From: Pelagimonas sp050633425
Lineage (GTDB): Bacteria; Pseudomonadota; Alphaproteobacteria; Rhodobacterales; Rhodobacteraceae
Reading direction: 5' to 3'
Assembly (NCBI RefSeq): GCF_050633425.1
Contig: NZ_JBOEGM010000003.1
Location: 1 to 64,000 of the forward strand
DNA length: 64,000 nucleotides
Part shown: positions 25,196 through 33,753 of the stretch, one piece after another
How positions within the stretch are numbered: position 1 is the first letter of the stretch
Layout of the letters: each line of letters starts with the position of its first letter
Notes under the pieces: generated by a model
Seen by the model: only the letters and a program-made list of their open reading frames with translations
What the model was told of the DNA's origin: nothing
Database searches by the model: none
Translations under genes and position numbers: made by a program

Positions 25196-25281
25196 TGGTA
25201 CCCAAGGCCGGACTCGAACCGGCACGTCCGCTAGGACGGGGGATTTTGAATCCCCTGCGTCTACCATTCCGCCACTTGGGC
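25196..25281 (-). tRNA. tRNA-Leu(CAA)
   Basis: 86 nt with encoded CCA. Acceptor GCCCAAG/CTTGGGT, anticodon stem GGGGA/TCCCC with loop TTCAAAA giving anticodon CAA, long variable arm CGTCCTAGCGGACG, T loop TTCGAGT. Reads UUG. Confidence 0.95.
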
Positions 25282-25489
25282 TTCGACCTCCGTTTAGCGA
25301 CCTGTTTGAGCAAGGTAAAGAGGCAAAACGAACAGAAATGCGACATTCAAAACAAAATTTTCTAACAACAAACTCCTGTTGCATTTTCAGGGACAAGCCG
25401 GACCACTACGTCCTTGCCCAAGACGGCATTTCGGTTGACCCCGTCGGCGCTGCATGCTTTTTGCCGCGTAAATTAAGGAGCATACGAGC

Positions 25490-26068
25490 ATGTTGCGCCG
25501 CCTTTACGATTGGACCATGGCTCAGGCCGAACACCGCAATGCATTGTGGATATTGGCAATTGTCGCATTTATCGAGAGCTCGGTCTTTCCCATACCTCCT
25601 GACGTCTTGCTTATACCGATGGTTATTGCCGCCCCCCATCGCGCCTGGCTAATCGCCGGTGTTGCGATGATCGCTAGCGTTCTAGGCGGGTTGTTGGGCT
25701 ATGGAATCGGGTTTTTCTTTTACGAGAGCTTCGGCCAGCCGATCCTTGAGGCGATGGGCAAAGCCGACTCGATGGCAGAGTTCAACGACAAGTTCAACAA
25801 CGTCGGGTTTTGGGCGGTGCTGACGGCGGGGATCACCCCCTTTCCTTACAAGGTCATCACGATCATGTCTGGTTGGACCGCGATGCCGCTCGGGACTTTC
25901 ATCGTGACCTCGATCATTGCGCGGTCGTTGCGGTTCTTTATTGTTGCGGCATTGCTGCGCAAATTTGGCTCACCCATTCGTGATTTCATCGAACGACGTT
26001 TGGGGCTTGTCTTCATTGCGTTTGTCGCGATCCTGTTGGGAGGTTTTCTTCTGGTGAAATACATATGA
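25490..26068 (+). CDS. YqaA-family (DedA/VTT-like) membrane protein
   Basis: 192 residues with an AAGGAG ribosome site. Four to five membrane helices. Family features seen: FIESSVFPIPPDVLLIPMV at the first re-entrant part, GGLLGYGIGFFFYE, and AGITPFPYKVITIMSG followed by an R-S-L-R-F helix (SIIARSLRFFIVAALL). VTT/DedA proteins take part in membrane lipid handling; no specific substrate is known for YqaA. It overlaps dsbB by 4 nt (ATGA). Confidence 0.9.
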   Translation: MLRRLYDWTMAQAEHRNALWILAIVAFIESSVFPIPPDVLLIPMVIAAPHRAWLIAGVAMIASVLGGLLGYGIGFFFYESFGQPILEAMGKADSMAEFNDKFNNVGFWAVLTAGITPFPYKVITIMSGWTAMPLGTFIVTSIIARSLRFFIVAALLRKFGSPIRDFIERRLGLVFIAFVAILLGGFLLVKYI

Positions 26069-26523
26069 GACGCACTCTGATCCTTTTGGCCACGATTGGC
26101 TGTACGGGCCTGATCCTTGGAGCTTATGGGTTTCAATATCTGGGTGATATGCCGCCTTGCGCCATGTGCTGGTGGCAACGGTACGGACATTTTGCAGCCA
26201 TCGCTTTTGGCGTGCTAGGGCTGTTTGTCTTGCCACGGATCATGGCGTTTCTAGCCGGTCTTGGCGCGTTATCCTCTGGGGTGATTGCGATTTACCACAG
26301 CGGCGTTGAGCGCAAAATTTGGGAAGGGCCAGACACCTGCACGTCAAACCCTGTCGGAAATCTGACACCTGAGCAATTGCTGGAGCAGATTATGGCTGCT
26401 CCCTTGGTGCGCTGCGATGAAATCCCTTGGGAAATGTTTGGCCTGTCAATGGCCAACTATAATGTCTTTGCCTCTCTCGTTCTGGCGGCGGTTTTCTTTT
26501 TCGCCGCCCGACTGCCCCGCTGA
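26065..26523 (+). CDS. dsbB: disulfide bond formation protein DsbB
   Basis: 152 residues, four membrane helices. The first redox pair is C32-A-M-C35 (PPCAMCWWQRY, with the quinone-site Arg after it), the second C92 and C117 in the second periplasmic loop. DsbB reoxidises DsbA and passes electrons to quinone in the inner membrane. Translated with yqaA. No DsbA gene is nearby. Confidence 0.93.
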   Translation: MRRTLILLATIGCTGLILGAYGFQYLGDMPPCAMCWWQRYGHFAAIAFGVLGLFVLPRIMAFLAGLGALSSGVIAIYHSGVERKIWEGPDTCTSNPVGNLTPEQLLEQIMAAPLVRCDEIPWEMFGLSMANYNVFASLVLAAVFFFAARLPR

Positions 26524-26623
26524 GGACCGGTTAGAGCTCCAATCAGAAATCCCGCGTGACACGCCCTGCCCTCTCTGGCATCAAGGCAGCGCCCAGAACT
26601 GGGCCTGACCTGCGGAGCTTCCA

Positions 26624-26767
26624 ATGACCAATCAACTTGCGATCATCATCGGACTTGCCCTTGTTGGCGCAGTGGCGGCAGATGTTTTCCTCGCGGATGG
26701 CATGAGCACCCTGTTTTTGGCGCGCAAGCTCTTTGTCTTACTCGATTGGGTTGCCTTCTGGCGCTAA
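26624..26767 (+). CDS. 47-residue single-span membrane protein
   Basis: ATG 26624 to TAA 26765-26767, with a GGAGCTTCC ribosome site. One membrane helix (LAIIIGLALVGAVAADVFLA) followed by a second hydrophobic, aromatic part (LFVLLDWVAFW). Stands alone between dsbB and gap, upstream of the operators of gap. Codon use resembles neighbouring genes. Function unknown. Confidence 0.7.
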   Translation: MTNQLAIIIGLALVGAVAADVFLADGMSTLFLARKLFVLLDWVAFWR

Positions 26768-26796
26768 TCTCCCCTGCTCTTTTGTGGTAAAGTGAC

Positions 26797-26856
26797 TGTT
26801 AGCGGGAACATTCCCGCCTTGACAATTTCAGCCGCCAGTGGTTGTTAGCGGTAACA
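26797..26856 (+). promoter_or_regulatory. two CceR-like operators upstream of gap
   Basis: TGTTAGCGGGAACA (26797-26810) and TGTTAGCGGTAACA (26843-26856), near-palindromic 14-mers 46 bp apart, 64 bp before the gap start. They match the TGTTAGCGCTAACA-type motif reported for the LacI-family regulator CceR, which controls central carbon genes in alphaproteobacteria. CceR itself is not in the window. Confidence 0.65.
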
Positions 26857-26920
26857 CCACATCGCACGTTTCGTGATCTCAAATGACCGGCCAATTCTGG
26901 CCACTAAGGGGGAGCTCCTT

Positions 26921-27922
26921 ATGACTGTCAAAGTAGCCATCAACGGTTTTGGTCGCATCGGCCGCAACATTCTACGCGCCATTATCGAAAGCGGTCGGAC
27001 CGATATCGAAGTCATCGCCATCAACGACTTGGGGCCGGTTGAAACCAATGCCCACCTGCTGCAATTCGACAGCGTCCATGGCCGGTTCCCGGTTGAGGTC
27101 ACAACGACTGAAGAGAGCATCGACGTTGGCCGCGGCCCGATCCGTGTGACCGCTATCCGCAACCCTGCCGATTTGCCATGGTCTGATGTTGATGTGGTTC
27201 TGGAATGCACAGGCATTTTTAAATCAAAAGAGCAGTGCCAGGCGCATCTGGACAATGGTGCAAGCCGCGTCCTGATCTCGGCCCCTGGCAAAGATGCTGA
27301 TCAGACCATTGTGTTTGGTGTCAATGACTCGGTTTTGAGCGCAGCAGACACAGTGGTGTCCAACGCGTCTTGCACCACCAACTGCCTCGCGCCGGTTGCC
27401 AAAGTGTTGAACGATCAGATCGGGATCGTCAAAGGCTTCATGACGACAGTGCATTCCTACACAGGCGACCAACCCACATTGGACACAATGCACTCGGATC
27501 TCTACCGCGCCCGCGCAGCAGCGGTAAACATGATCCCCACATCAACCGGTGCCGCCAAAGCGGTTGGCCTGGTATTGCCTGAAATGGCTGGCAAGCTTGA
27601 CGGTGTTGCGATCCGCGTTCCAACGCCAAATGTGTCCGTTGTTGACCTGACTTTCGAAGCCGCGCGCGAGACCACTGTTGAAGAAATCAACACCGCAATT
27701 CGTGACGCCGCCAATGGGCCGCTCAAAGGCATCTTGGGCTATACGGATCGTCCAAATGTCAGCATGGACTTCAACCACGACCCACATTCGTCGATTTTTG
27801 CCACCGACCAAACCAAAGTCATGGAAGGCACCATGGTACGAATTTTGACGTGGTACGACAATGAATGGGGCTTCTCAAACCGTATGGCGGATACAGCCGT
27901 GGCCATGGGCAAGCTTATCTAA
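26921..27922 (+). CDS. gap: glyceraldehyde-3-phosphate dehydrogenase, type I
   Basis: 333 residues from ATG 26921 (AAGGGGGAG ribosome site), not the frame start at 26873. NAD-binding VKVAINGFGRIGRN at the start; catalytic C151 in SNASCTTNCLAP, with H near 178 (TTVHSYTGDQ). Ends with the typical WYDNEWGFSNRM helix. Cytosolic glycolytic/gluconeogenic enzyme. Monocistronic, under two CceR-like operators. Confidence 0.97.
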   Translation: MTVKVAINGFGRIGRNILRAIIESGRTDIEVIAINDLGPVETNAHLLQFDSVHGRFPVEVTTTEESIDVGRGPIRVTAIRNPADLPWSDVDVVLECTGIFKSKEQCQAHLDNGASRVLISAPGKDADQTIVFGVNDSVLSAADTVVSNASCTTNCLAPVAKVLNDQIGIVKGFMTTVHSYTGDQPTLDTMHSDLYRARAAAVNMIPTSTGAAKAVGLVLPEMAGKLDGVAIRVPTPNVSVVDLTFEAARETTVEEINTAIRDAANGPLKGILGYTDRPNVSMDFNHDPHSSIFATDQTKVMEGTMVRILTWYDNEWGFSNRMADTAVAMGKLI

Positions 27923-27988
27923 GCCAAACTATCAAATCCAAAAATCAGACGTTCTGCCTGATTCTGGAATTGGAAAACGACTTATCTG

Positions 27989-28016
27989 GGCCGTCCACTT
28001 TGGGCGGCCTTATTTT
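27989..28016. terminator. terminator after gap
   Basis: GGCCGTCC (27989-27996) pairs with GGGCGGCC (28002-28009, one G-U), then TTATTTT. It lies between gap and the convergent small ORF. Confidence 0.7.
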
Positions 28017-28270
28017 GTACCGACAGCCGTTTGTGCAGCACGATAGGCCAATGCCGCCTGTGTGGGCGACCCACCCCCGGCAGGATTACCATCTCTGGCA
28101 ATTGCAGGTGATTTGTCCGCAGAGGCCGGAACCATCCACAAATGCACCGACTGCGGAGGTGGAAGGACCGGTGCCGCCGATCGAGCCGAAACGCCTGCAG
28201 CACTTGGTGATGCAGTTGCTTTTCGAGTTGAGCGCGCGACTGGGCGGCGCTGTGTCATCAATACATCCAT
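28010..28270 (-). CDS. possible small Ala/Pro-rich protein
   Basis: 86 residues from ATG 28270 with a strong TAAGGAG ribosome site 6 nt upstream. The sequence is low-complexity (Ala, Pro, Ser, Arg; PVLPPPQSVHLWMVPASADK) and ends AALAYRAAQTAVGTK. No signal peptide or domain. The ribosome site and the stop at the shared terminator favour a gene; the composition also fits chance. A longer frame on the other strand covers the same DNA. Confidence 0.45.
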   Translation of the reverse strand: MDVLMTQRRPVARSTRKATASPSAAGVSARSAAPVLPPPQSVHLWMVPASADKSPAIARDGNPAGGGSPTQAALAYRAAQTAVGTK

Positions 28271-28657
28271 AGTTCACTCCTTAATAAGAGCGTCGCACCC
28301 CCCGGGCACGCATTACTGGATGCAAGGAAAATATCGTCATTTGGTTTACAAAACCTTACTAAGATCCAATCGGCCCAACCGGCTATTTCAATGGTTTGTT
28401 GAGCACGATCAAAAGGCCGACCCTGTGTCGAAAAACGTGGCCTCAAAACCGCCAATACACCGGCACCGAACCTATTGGGAGAACACGGTTTTGCATTATA
28501 GAGAACGCTCAGACCAAACCTGAAGCCCCGACCGAATGATCGGCTCGATATCGGGCTAGACAGTCCAGCGACCACCCCCTGCGAAACAGTGCTTCACAGG
28601 GTGCATGCAACACAATCGGCGCAGCCTCTCATACTCCAACAGGTCGTGTTGCCAAAT
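28271..28657. other. intergenic region, no gene recognised
   Basis: 387 bp between the small ORF and the hydrolase stop. Open frames here lack ribosome sites. Should carry the promoter of the minus-strand small ORF. Confidence 0.4.
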
Positions 28658-29452
28658 CTATTGGCCAGAGACCTGAGAAATAAAGGCGTCAATTTTAGCC
28701 AGATACGGTTTGGTGCCAAACAAATTGGTGTGCCCTGCACCGTCGATCTTAACGAACCGAGCATCTGGAAGGAGCTGCGCCAAATTTTGCCCATGCGACA
28801 TGGGGATCAAAGCATCCTTGTTACCGTGCAGGATTAAAACCGGATCACTGACAGCTGGCGCAAGAGCGGCGCTGTCCCATCTCTGAACACCCGGCAAGAT
28901 GCAGGCAGGTAAAAAAGACGCAGCCGTCATCAGTTGGCACATCTTTTCGTAGGGTGCTGCTAGAATTACACCGGCAAGCTTGCGGTGCGACGCCACCTGC
29001 AACGCCAAGCCTGTACCTAACGAATACCCCTGCACAATCACAGGCCCCGAAACACCGAGTTTTGGCAAGGCGTCGAAGACGGCCAATGCATCGCGCTTTA
29101 GCGTGCTCTCTGAAGGCTCGCCCGGCACGCCGCCACCGCCGCGATACGGCATGGCCACCACATGGCGACCCGCCGCGCGGTGGTGCTCAAGCATGGCCCG
29201 GAACAGTTTCAAGCTGCCGACATTGCCCATGAAATACACCACCGTGGGAGCCCCTTTGCGCCCCCGCGCGACTTGAACTGGCAATGGCTCGGCACCATCG
29301 ACTGCAACATCAAAAGCCTTAAACCCCGAAGCCGAAAACGTGTCAGGATAAAAGGGGTAGATAAAGCGTGGATGCAGCCAGATCATCAGCGATGCATAGC
29401 CCAAATAAAGCAGAGCAAACGCGGTGATGAGCCAGCCAAGCCGCCGCAGCAT
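28658..29452 (-). CDS. membrane-anchored alpha/beta hydrolase
   Basis: 264 residues. N-terminal membrane helix (about 7-26) then an alpha/beta hydrolase fold: nucleophile S144 in QGYSLGTG, D213 in LHGNKDALIP and H241 in GAGHTNLF complete the triad; YFMGNVGS forms the oxyanion-side loop. Similar to BEM46-type serine hydrolases. Substrate unknown. It starts directly at the stop of coaD and is probably cotranscribed with it. Confidence 0.85.
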   Translation of the reverse strand: MLRRLGWLITAFALLYLGYASLMIWLHPRFIYPFYPDTFSASGFKAFDVAVDGAEPLPVQVARGRKGAPTVVYFMGNVGSLKLFRAMLEHHRAAGRHVVAMPYRGGGGVPGEPSESTLKRDALAVFDALPKLGVSGPVIVQGYSLGTGLALQVASHRKLAGVILAAPYEKMCQLMTAASFLPACILPGVQRWDSAALAPAVSDPVLILHGNKDALIPMSHGQNLAQLLPDARFVKIDGAGHTNLFGTKPYLAKIDAFISQVSGQ

Positions 29453-29944
29453 TTACTTGAAGCGCTCTTGAAGCGCTTGCAAAATGGGGGGCGTGACAAA
29501 ACTCGACACGTCGCCGCCAAGCCGAGCGATCTCTTTAACCAGTTTCGATGCAATGGCCTGATGACGGGCCTCTGCCATCAAGAAAACAGTTTCAACGCTG
29601 TCGTCTAAAACCCGGTTCATACCAACCATCTGATATTCGTATTCGAAATCAGCCACAGCGCGCAAACCGCGTACAATGATCGACGCCCCAACATCCTTGG
29701 CGCAATCAATCAATAGGTTTTCAAAGGGGTGAACGATGATCTCGGTGCCCGTTTGCTCAACCAAAACCGCACATTCGGCTTCAATCATCGCCACGCGTTC
29801 TTCGAGTGAAAACAAAGGGCCTTTGTCGCGATTGATCGCCACGCCGATCACCAAGCGATCAACCAGAGACGCACCGCGCCTGATAATGTCTATATGACCG
29901 TGTGTGATCGGGTCAAAAGTCCCGGGATAAAGGCCGATGCGCAT
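29453..29944 (-). CDS. coaD: phosphopantetheine adenylyltransferase
   Basis: 163 residues from ATG 29944, the usual length; the frame extends to 29989 but the family start MRIGLYPGTFDPITHGHIDI begins here. Nucleotidyltransferase motif T-x-x-H (THGH), plus ISS-type end (EIARLGGDVSSFV). Transfers AMP from ATP to 4'-phosphopantetheine, the penultimate step of CoA synthesis. Confidence 0.96.
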   Translation of the reverse strand: MRIGLYPGTFDPITHGHIDIIRRGASLVDRLVIGVAINRDKGPLFSLEERVAMIEAECAVLVEQTGTEIIVHPFENLLIDCAKDVGASIIVRGLRAVADFEYEYQMVGMNRVLDDSVETVFLMAEARHQAIASKLVKEIARLGGDVSSFVTPPILQALQERFK

Positions 29945-30053
29945 GAGGGGTCCCCCAGAGCTGGTTGCGAATTGCTGCACACGCAACAATATTGCGTGTG
30001 CGATTGCAAGCGCGAAATGACCCGAAACGCCGCAGCGCGGCGAATTGCCAGTC

Positions 30054-30488
30054 TTAGTGGCCCATAATCATGCCTTCGAGGGCATCCTTTTCCATTGCTA
30101 GTTGCGACAGGCGCGCCTTGACGACATCGCCCAATGTGATCAGGCCGATCAATTCGCCATCCTCGACAACCGGCATGTGGCGAAACCGTCCCTCGGTCAT
30201 TTTGGCAAGAACGGCGTCCGACATTTCGGCTCGCGTACAGGTAACCAGATCACGGGTCATGTAATCGTCGACATTCGCTGACAAGCACTCTGCCCCACGT
30301 GCCGCCAATTCGCGAACGATATCGCGCTCTGACAAAATACCCTCGGCGGATGTTCCGCTTTTCGAAATGATCACGGTACCGATCCGCTTTTCAGCCAGCA
30401 ACTTGGCCGCGTCGGCCACAGATGACCCGGGTTTGACCGTAAAGACATTCCCGTCACCTTTGCTTTTCAAAATTTGCTGCACCTGCAT
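30054..30488 (-). CDS. CBS-domain pair protein
   Basis: 144 residues from ATG 30488 (TAGGAGG ribosome site), not the longer frame from 30530. Two CBS motifs: about 14-63 (VKPGSSVADAAKLLAEKRIG, then SERDIVRELA) and about 80-130 (TCTRAEMSDAVLAKM, then GLITLGDVVKARL). Such pairs bind adenosyl ligands and sense energy state or regulate partners. Stand-alone CBS proteins are common in Rhodobacterales; no partner enzyme is evident. Confidence 0.9.
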   Translation of the reverse strand: MQVQQILKSKGDGNVFTVKPGSSVADAAKLLAEKRIGTVIISKSGTSAEGILSERDIVRELAARGAECLSANVDDYMTRDLVTCTRAEMSDAVLAKMTEGRFRHMPVVEDGELIGLITLGDVVKARLSQLAMEKDALEGMIMGH

Positions 30489-30548
30489 GCCGAACCTCCT
30501 AGCACCTAATCCTTGAACCCCTAGCGTCAACCGCCGATGTGGCCGCTG

Positions 30549-31442
30549 TCAAGTGAGACCTTCCAACCGCGCCAATTCGCGCTTGATTCCTGCGGCAAGC
30601 GCTTCGGCAAATCGGTTCATTCGCTCCAGCCGCTGGTCATCTGCATGGCGGACAAGGTAAAAACTGCGTGTCAGAGTCACCTTATCGGGGAGAACGCGCT
30701 GCAAATCTGGCGCAGCTGGCATGGTGAAATCATGGACAATCCCGATCCCTGCGCCGGTGCGTACCCAGTTAAATTGAACAGAGACCGAATTGGATGCCAA
30801 TGGCACGCGCTCCATGCCCAAGTCGGTCAGGTAATCCAGTTCCTTGTCAAAAATCATATCAGGAATATAGCCAATAATCCGATGGTCATTCAGGTCGTCC
30901 AAAGCCCGGATAGGGGCATTTGAGGACAGATAATCGGAACTTGCCGCAAGATGCAGATGATAATCGGTTACTTTTTGAACCAAAAGGCGTCCCGCGGTTG
31001 GCGGCGAAACCGTGATCGCCATATCCACCTCGCGGCGAGACAAGTTGAGAACACGGGGCAAGGCCACAATCTGCAAATCCAGATCGGGGTTTTGCGCAGA
31101 AATCGCTGCCAAGACCTGCGGCAACAGGAAGTTTGCGCAGCCATCCGGTGCCCCGATACGGATTTGTCCTGACAACCCTTCCGAATGCCCGCGCACCGCC
31201 TCATTCGCCAGGGAAAAGGCCTGTTCGGCGGCCTCGGCATGGGGGACCAAACGTGCCCCTGCGTCTGTTAAACCATAGCCCTGTGGCGATTTTCCAAAAA
31301 GTGGTGCCCCCATATCCTGTTCAAGACGCGCGACCCTACGCCCCACTGTCGCCGGATCCATGCGCAGGTCACGACCGGCTGCGGATAGGCTTTCACCACG
31401 CGCCACCGCCAAAAAGATTCGCATGTCGTCCCAGCGATCCAT
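30549..31442 (-). CDS. LysR-family regulator, divergent from mmsA
   Basis: 297 residues from ATG 31442 (AAGGGGG ribosome site). N-terminal HTH (about 1-60: MRIFLAVARGESLSAAGRDL, then RRVARLEQDMGAPLF) and a periplasmic-binding-like effector domain (RIGAPDGCANFLLP). It is divergent from mmsA across 110 bp with repeated sites, so it probably controls mmsA. The effector could be a valine-pathway intermediate; this is inference. Confidence 0.9.
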   Translation of the reverse strand: MDRWDDMRIFLAVARGESLSAAGRDLRMDPATVGRRVARLEQDMGAPLFGKSPQGYGLTDAGARLVPHAEAAEQAFSLANEAVRGHSEGLSGQIRIGAPDGCANFLLPQVLAAISAQNPDLDLQIVALPRVLNLSRREVDMAITVSPPTAGRLLVQKVTDYHLHLAASSDYLSSNAPIRALDDLNDHRIIGYIPDMIFDKELDYLTDLGMERVPLASNSVSVQFNWVRTGAGIGIVHDFTMPAAPDLQRVLPDKVTLTRSFYLVRHADDQRLERMNRFAEALAAGIKRELARLEGLT

Positions 31443-31454
31443 TGCCGCCCCCTT

Positions 31455-31509
31455 GCGTTTTTGCAAAACCATTTTTGCATTTTGCGCCTTTAATACGCAT
31501 TTTTGCAAT
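31455..31509. promoter_or_regulatory. TTTTTGCA repeats in the LysR-mmsA intergenic region
   Basis: GCGTTTTTGCAAAA (31455-31468), CATTTTTGCATTTT (31470-31483) and GCATTTTTGCAAT (31498-31510) share TTTTTGCA, spaced 16 and 28 bp apart. Candidate operators for the divergent LysR protein. Confidence 0.45.
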
Positions 31510-31552
31510 GGTAGTCAAAGTGAGCGCGTGCCTAACTCTGGAGGAGAATTAC

Positions 31553-33052
31553 ATGCAAGAACTCACTCATTATATCAACGGTGAACATGTCTCTGGCACA
31601 TCGGGCCGTTTTGCCGATGTCATGAACCCGGCGACTGGCGAAGTCCAAGCCAAGGCACCTCTGGCCACCGTGGCCGAAGTTGATGCCGCCGTTGCAAAAG
31701 CCGCCGAAGTGCAAAAAGTCTGGGGGGCAACCAACCCTCAGCGTCGCGCACGCGTCATGATGAAGTTTGGTCAGTTGATCAATGAAAACATGGACGAACT
31801 GGCCGAACTGGTGTCGCGCGAGCACGGCAAAACCATCCCTGACGCCAAAGGCGACGTACAGCGCGGCCTTGAGGTGATCGAAGTGTGCATGGGCGCACCT
31901 CATATGCTCAAAGGCGAATTCACCGATGCAGGCGGCCCCGGCATCGACCTGCACTCCATGCGCCAGCCGCTGGGTGTTGTCGCTGCGATCACGCCTTTCA
32001 ACTTCCCTGCAATGATCCCACTGTGGAAAATGGGCCCTGCTCTGTCTGCGGGCAACACGATGGTCCTCAAACCATCCGAGCGCGTGCCATCGACTGCTCT
32101 GCGTTTGGCGGAACTGCTGAAAGAAGCCGGCCTGCCCGACGGTGCTTTGCAGATCGTCAATGGTGACAAAGAAGCCGTTGACGCATTGTTGGACAATGAA
32201 ACCATTCAAGCCGTTGGCTTTGTGGGTTCGACCCCAATCGCGCAATACATCTATAGCCGTGCCACAGCCAATGGCAAACGCGCCCAATGTTTTGGCGGTG
32301 CTAAAAACCACATGGTTATCATGCCGGATGCCGATCTGGACAAGGCGGCCGATGCGCTGGTGGGTGCGGGTTTTGGCGCAGCTGGCGAACGCTGCATGGC
32401 GATTTCCGTGGCTGTTCCGGTTGGCAAAGAAACCGCCGACGGCTTGCGTGATCGTCTGATCCCACGCATCGAAGCTCTAAAAATTGGGCCATACACTGCG
32501 GGTGATGATGTCGACTTTGGCCCTGTTATCACAGCAGCGTCGCAGGCACGTATCAACGGTCTGGTTGAAAGTGGTGTTGATCAAGGCGCTGACCTTGTCG
32601 TCGATGGCCGGGATTTCAAATTGCAGGGCTATGAAAACGGGTATTTCGTTGGCGCCAGCTATTTTGACAACGTGACCCCAGACATGGACATCTACAAAGA
32701 AGAGATTTTTGGCCCGGTCCTGAGCCAAGTGCGCGTCGATGACTACGAAGAAGCGTTAAAGCTGGTCATGGACAATGAGTACGGCAACGGCACCGCGATC
32801 TATACCGCCGACGGTGACACGGCGCGCGATTACGCGCATCGCGTAAATGTCGGTATGGTGGGGATTAACTTCCCGATCCCGGTTCCGCTGTCTTATCACA
32901 CATTCGGGGGCTGGAAGAAGTCGGCCTTTGGGGATCTCAACCAGTACGGCCCAGATGCGTTCCGCTTCTACACCCGGACCAAAACCGTCACATCGCGCTG
33001 GTTCTCGGGCATCAAAGAAGGCGGCGAATTCAACTTCAAAGCCATGGATTAA
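31553..33052 (+). CDS. mmsA: methylmalonate-semialdehyde dehydrogenase (acylating)
   Basis: 499 residues from ATG 31553 (GGAGGAG ribosome site); the open frame reaches back to 31133 but overlaps the LysR gene. NAD-binding FNFPAMIPLW and GFVGSTPIAQY; catalytic C281 in GAAGERCMAIS; C-terminal GGWKKSAFGDLNQYG. Converts (methyl)malonate semialdehyde to acetyl- or propionyl-CoA in valine and inositol catabolism. The other valine genes lie at 37-40 kb. Confidence 0.95.
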   Translation: MQELTHYINGEHVSGTSGRFADVMNPATGEVQAKAPLATVAEVDAAVAKAAEVQKVWGATNPQRRARVMMKFGQLINENMDELAELVSREHGKTIPDAKGDVQRGLEVIEVCMGAPHMLKGEFTDAGGPGIDLHSMRQPLGVVAAITPFNFPAMIPLWKMGPALSAGNTMVLKPSERVPSTALRLAELLKEAGLPDGALQIVNGDKEAVDALLDNETIQAVGFVGSTPIAQYIYSRATANGKRAQCFGGAKNHMVIMPDADLDKAADALVGAGFGAAGERCMAISVAVPVGKETADGLRDRLIPRIEALKIGPYTAGDDVDFGPVITAASQARINGLVESGVDQGADLVVDGRDFKLQGYENGYFVGASYFDNVTPDMDIYKEEIFGPVLSQVRVDDYEEALKLVMDNEYGNGTAIYTADGDTARDYAHRVNVGMVGINFPIPVPLSYHTFGGWKKSAFGDLNQYGPDAFRFYTRTKTVTSRWFSGIKEGGEFNFKAMD

Positions 33053-33062
33053 TAACCAAACC

Positions 33063-33099
33063 TGTATCTGCCCTGCGACGTCGATGTGGGGCAGATACA
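33063..33099 (+). terminator. hairpin after mmsA
   Basis: TGTATCTGCCC (33063-33073) pairs perfectly with GGGCAGATACA (33089-33099); only a short T-rich tract follows. Probable terminator or mRNA end of mmsA. Confidence 0.6.
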
Positions 33100-33172
33100 T
33101 CTGATTTCAGATAAGCATGTGACAGCGTTTTTGCTCTTTTGTCGGGCACAGAGGGCGGATAAACTCCGCAGC

Positions 33173-33580
33173 ATGCCCGTCTCCTATCATATATCTCCGA
33201 CTCACCAATTGATTATCATCAGTTTCATTGAACGCTATTCGGCCGGTGAAACACTCGAGATGTTTGCAAAGTACACCGCTGACCCGAAATTTGACGAGAC
33301 TTATCAACTTGTTTTGGATCTGACCCGTGCCAGTTCTGTCGATGCGTCTTTCAGTGAGATGCGCAAGGTCGTCCAAGAAGTTGGGCCGCGCCTGAGCAAT
33401 GCGGAACGCGGGCTATGTGTTTTTATCGTTCCCAATGACTTCTTTTTTGGCGTCGCACGGATGTATCAAACCATGATCAATGATTACGTCCCGTACGAGA
33501 TCGAGATCAAACGCAACAAACAAGACGCTGCTGACCTTTTGGGTGTTCCCTTGGCCGCGCTGTCGCCAACCGACGCGTAA
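33173..33580 (+). CDS. small SpoIIAA/STAS-like protein, copy 1
   Basis: 135 residues from ATG 33173; the frame opens at 33086, but that extension crosses the mmsA hairpin. Strand-helix pattern: SYHISPTHQLIIISFIERYS, then ETYQLVLDLTRA, ending FGVARMYQTMIND plus a C-terminal helix (NKQDAADLLGVP). The fold looks like SpoIIAA/STAS-type proteins. It resembles the next gene in layout and in the ARMY/ARIY motif. Function unknown. Confidence 0.65.
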   Translation: MPVSYHISPTHQLIIISFIERYSAGETLEMFAKYTADPKFDETYQLVLDLTRASSVDASFSEMRKVVQEVGPRLSNAERGLCVFIVPNDFFFGVARMYQTMINDYVPYEIEIKRNKQDAADLLGVPLAALSPTDA

Positions 33581-33753
33581 CGCACGCAGCGATTTAATTC
33601 GGCAAAAAAACTTATCCTTCAGCGTGTTAGCGCCGAACATTTTGCACTTTCGTATAGTAGAAAGATGCAAAGCATAGGTTGATTCAACTTTGTCGTTAGT
33701 TATCCTAACGTCACCCAAATGGTTCAGCAGCGATACCGCTCCTCACGAGGCCC

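Noticed and set aside
25008..25652. 214-codon plus-strand frame over terminator and tRNA-Leu(CAA)
   Set aside because: Runs through a terminator, a tRNA antisense and the start of yqaA in another frame.
31133..31552. N-terminal extension of mmsA
   Set aside because: Overlaps the LysR gene antisense; the family start with its ribosome site is at 31553.
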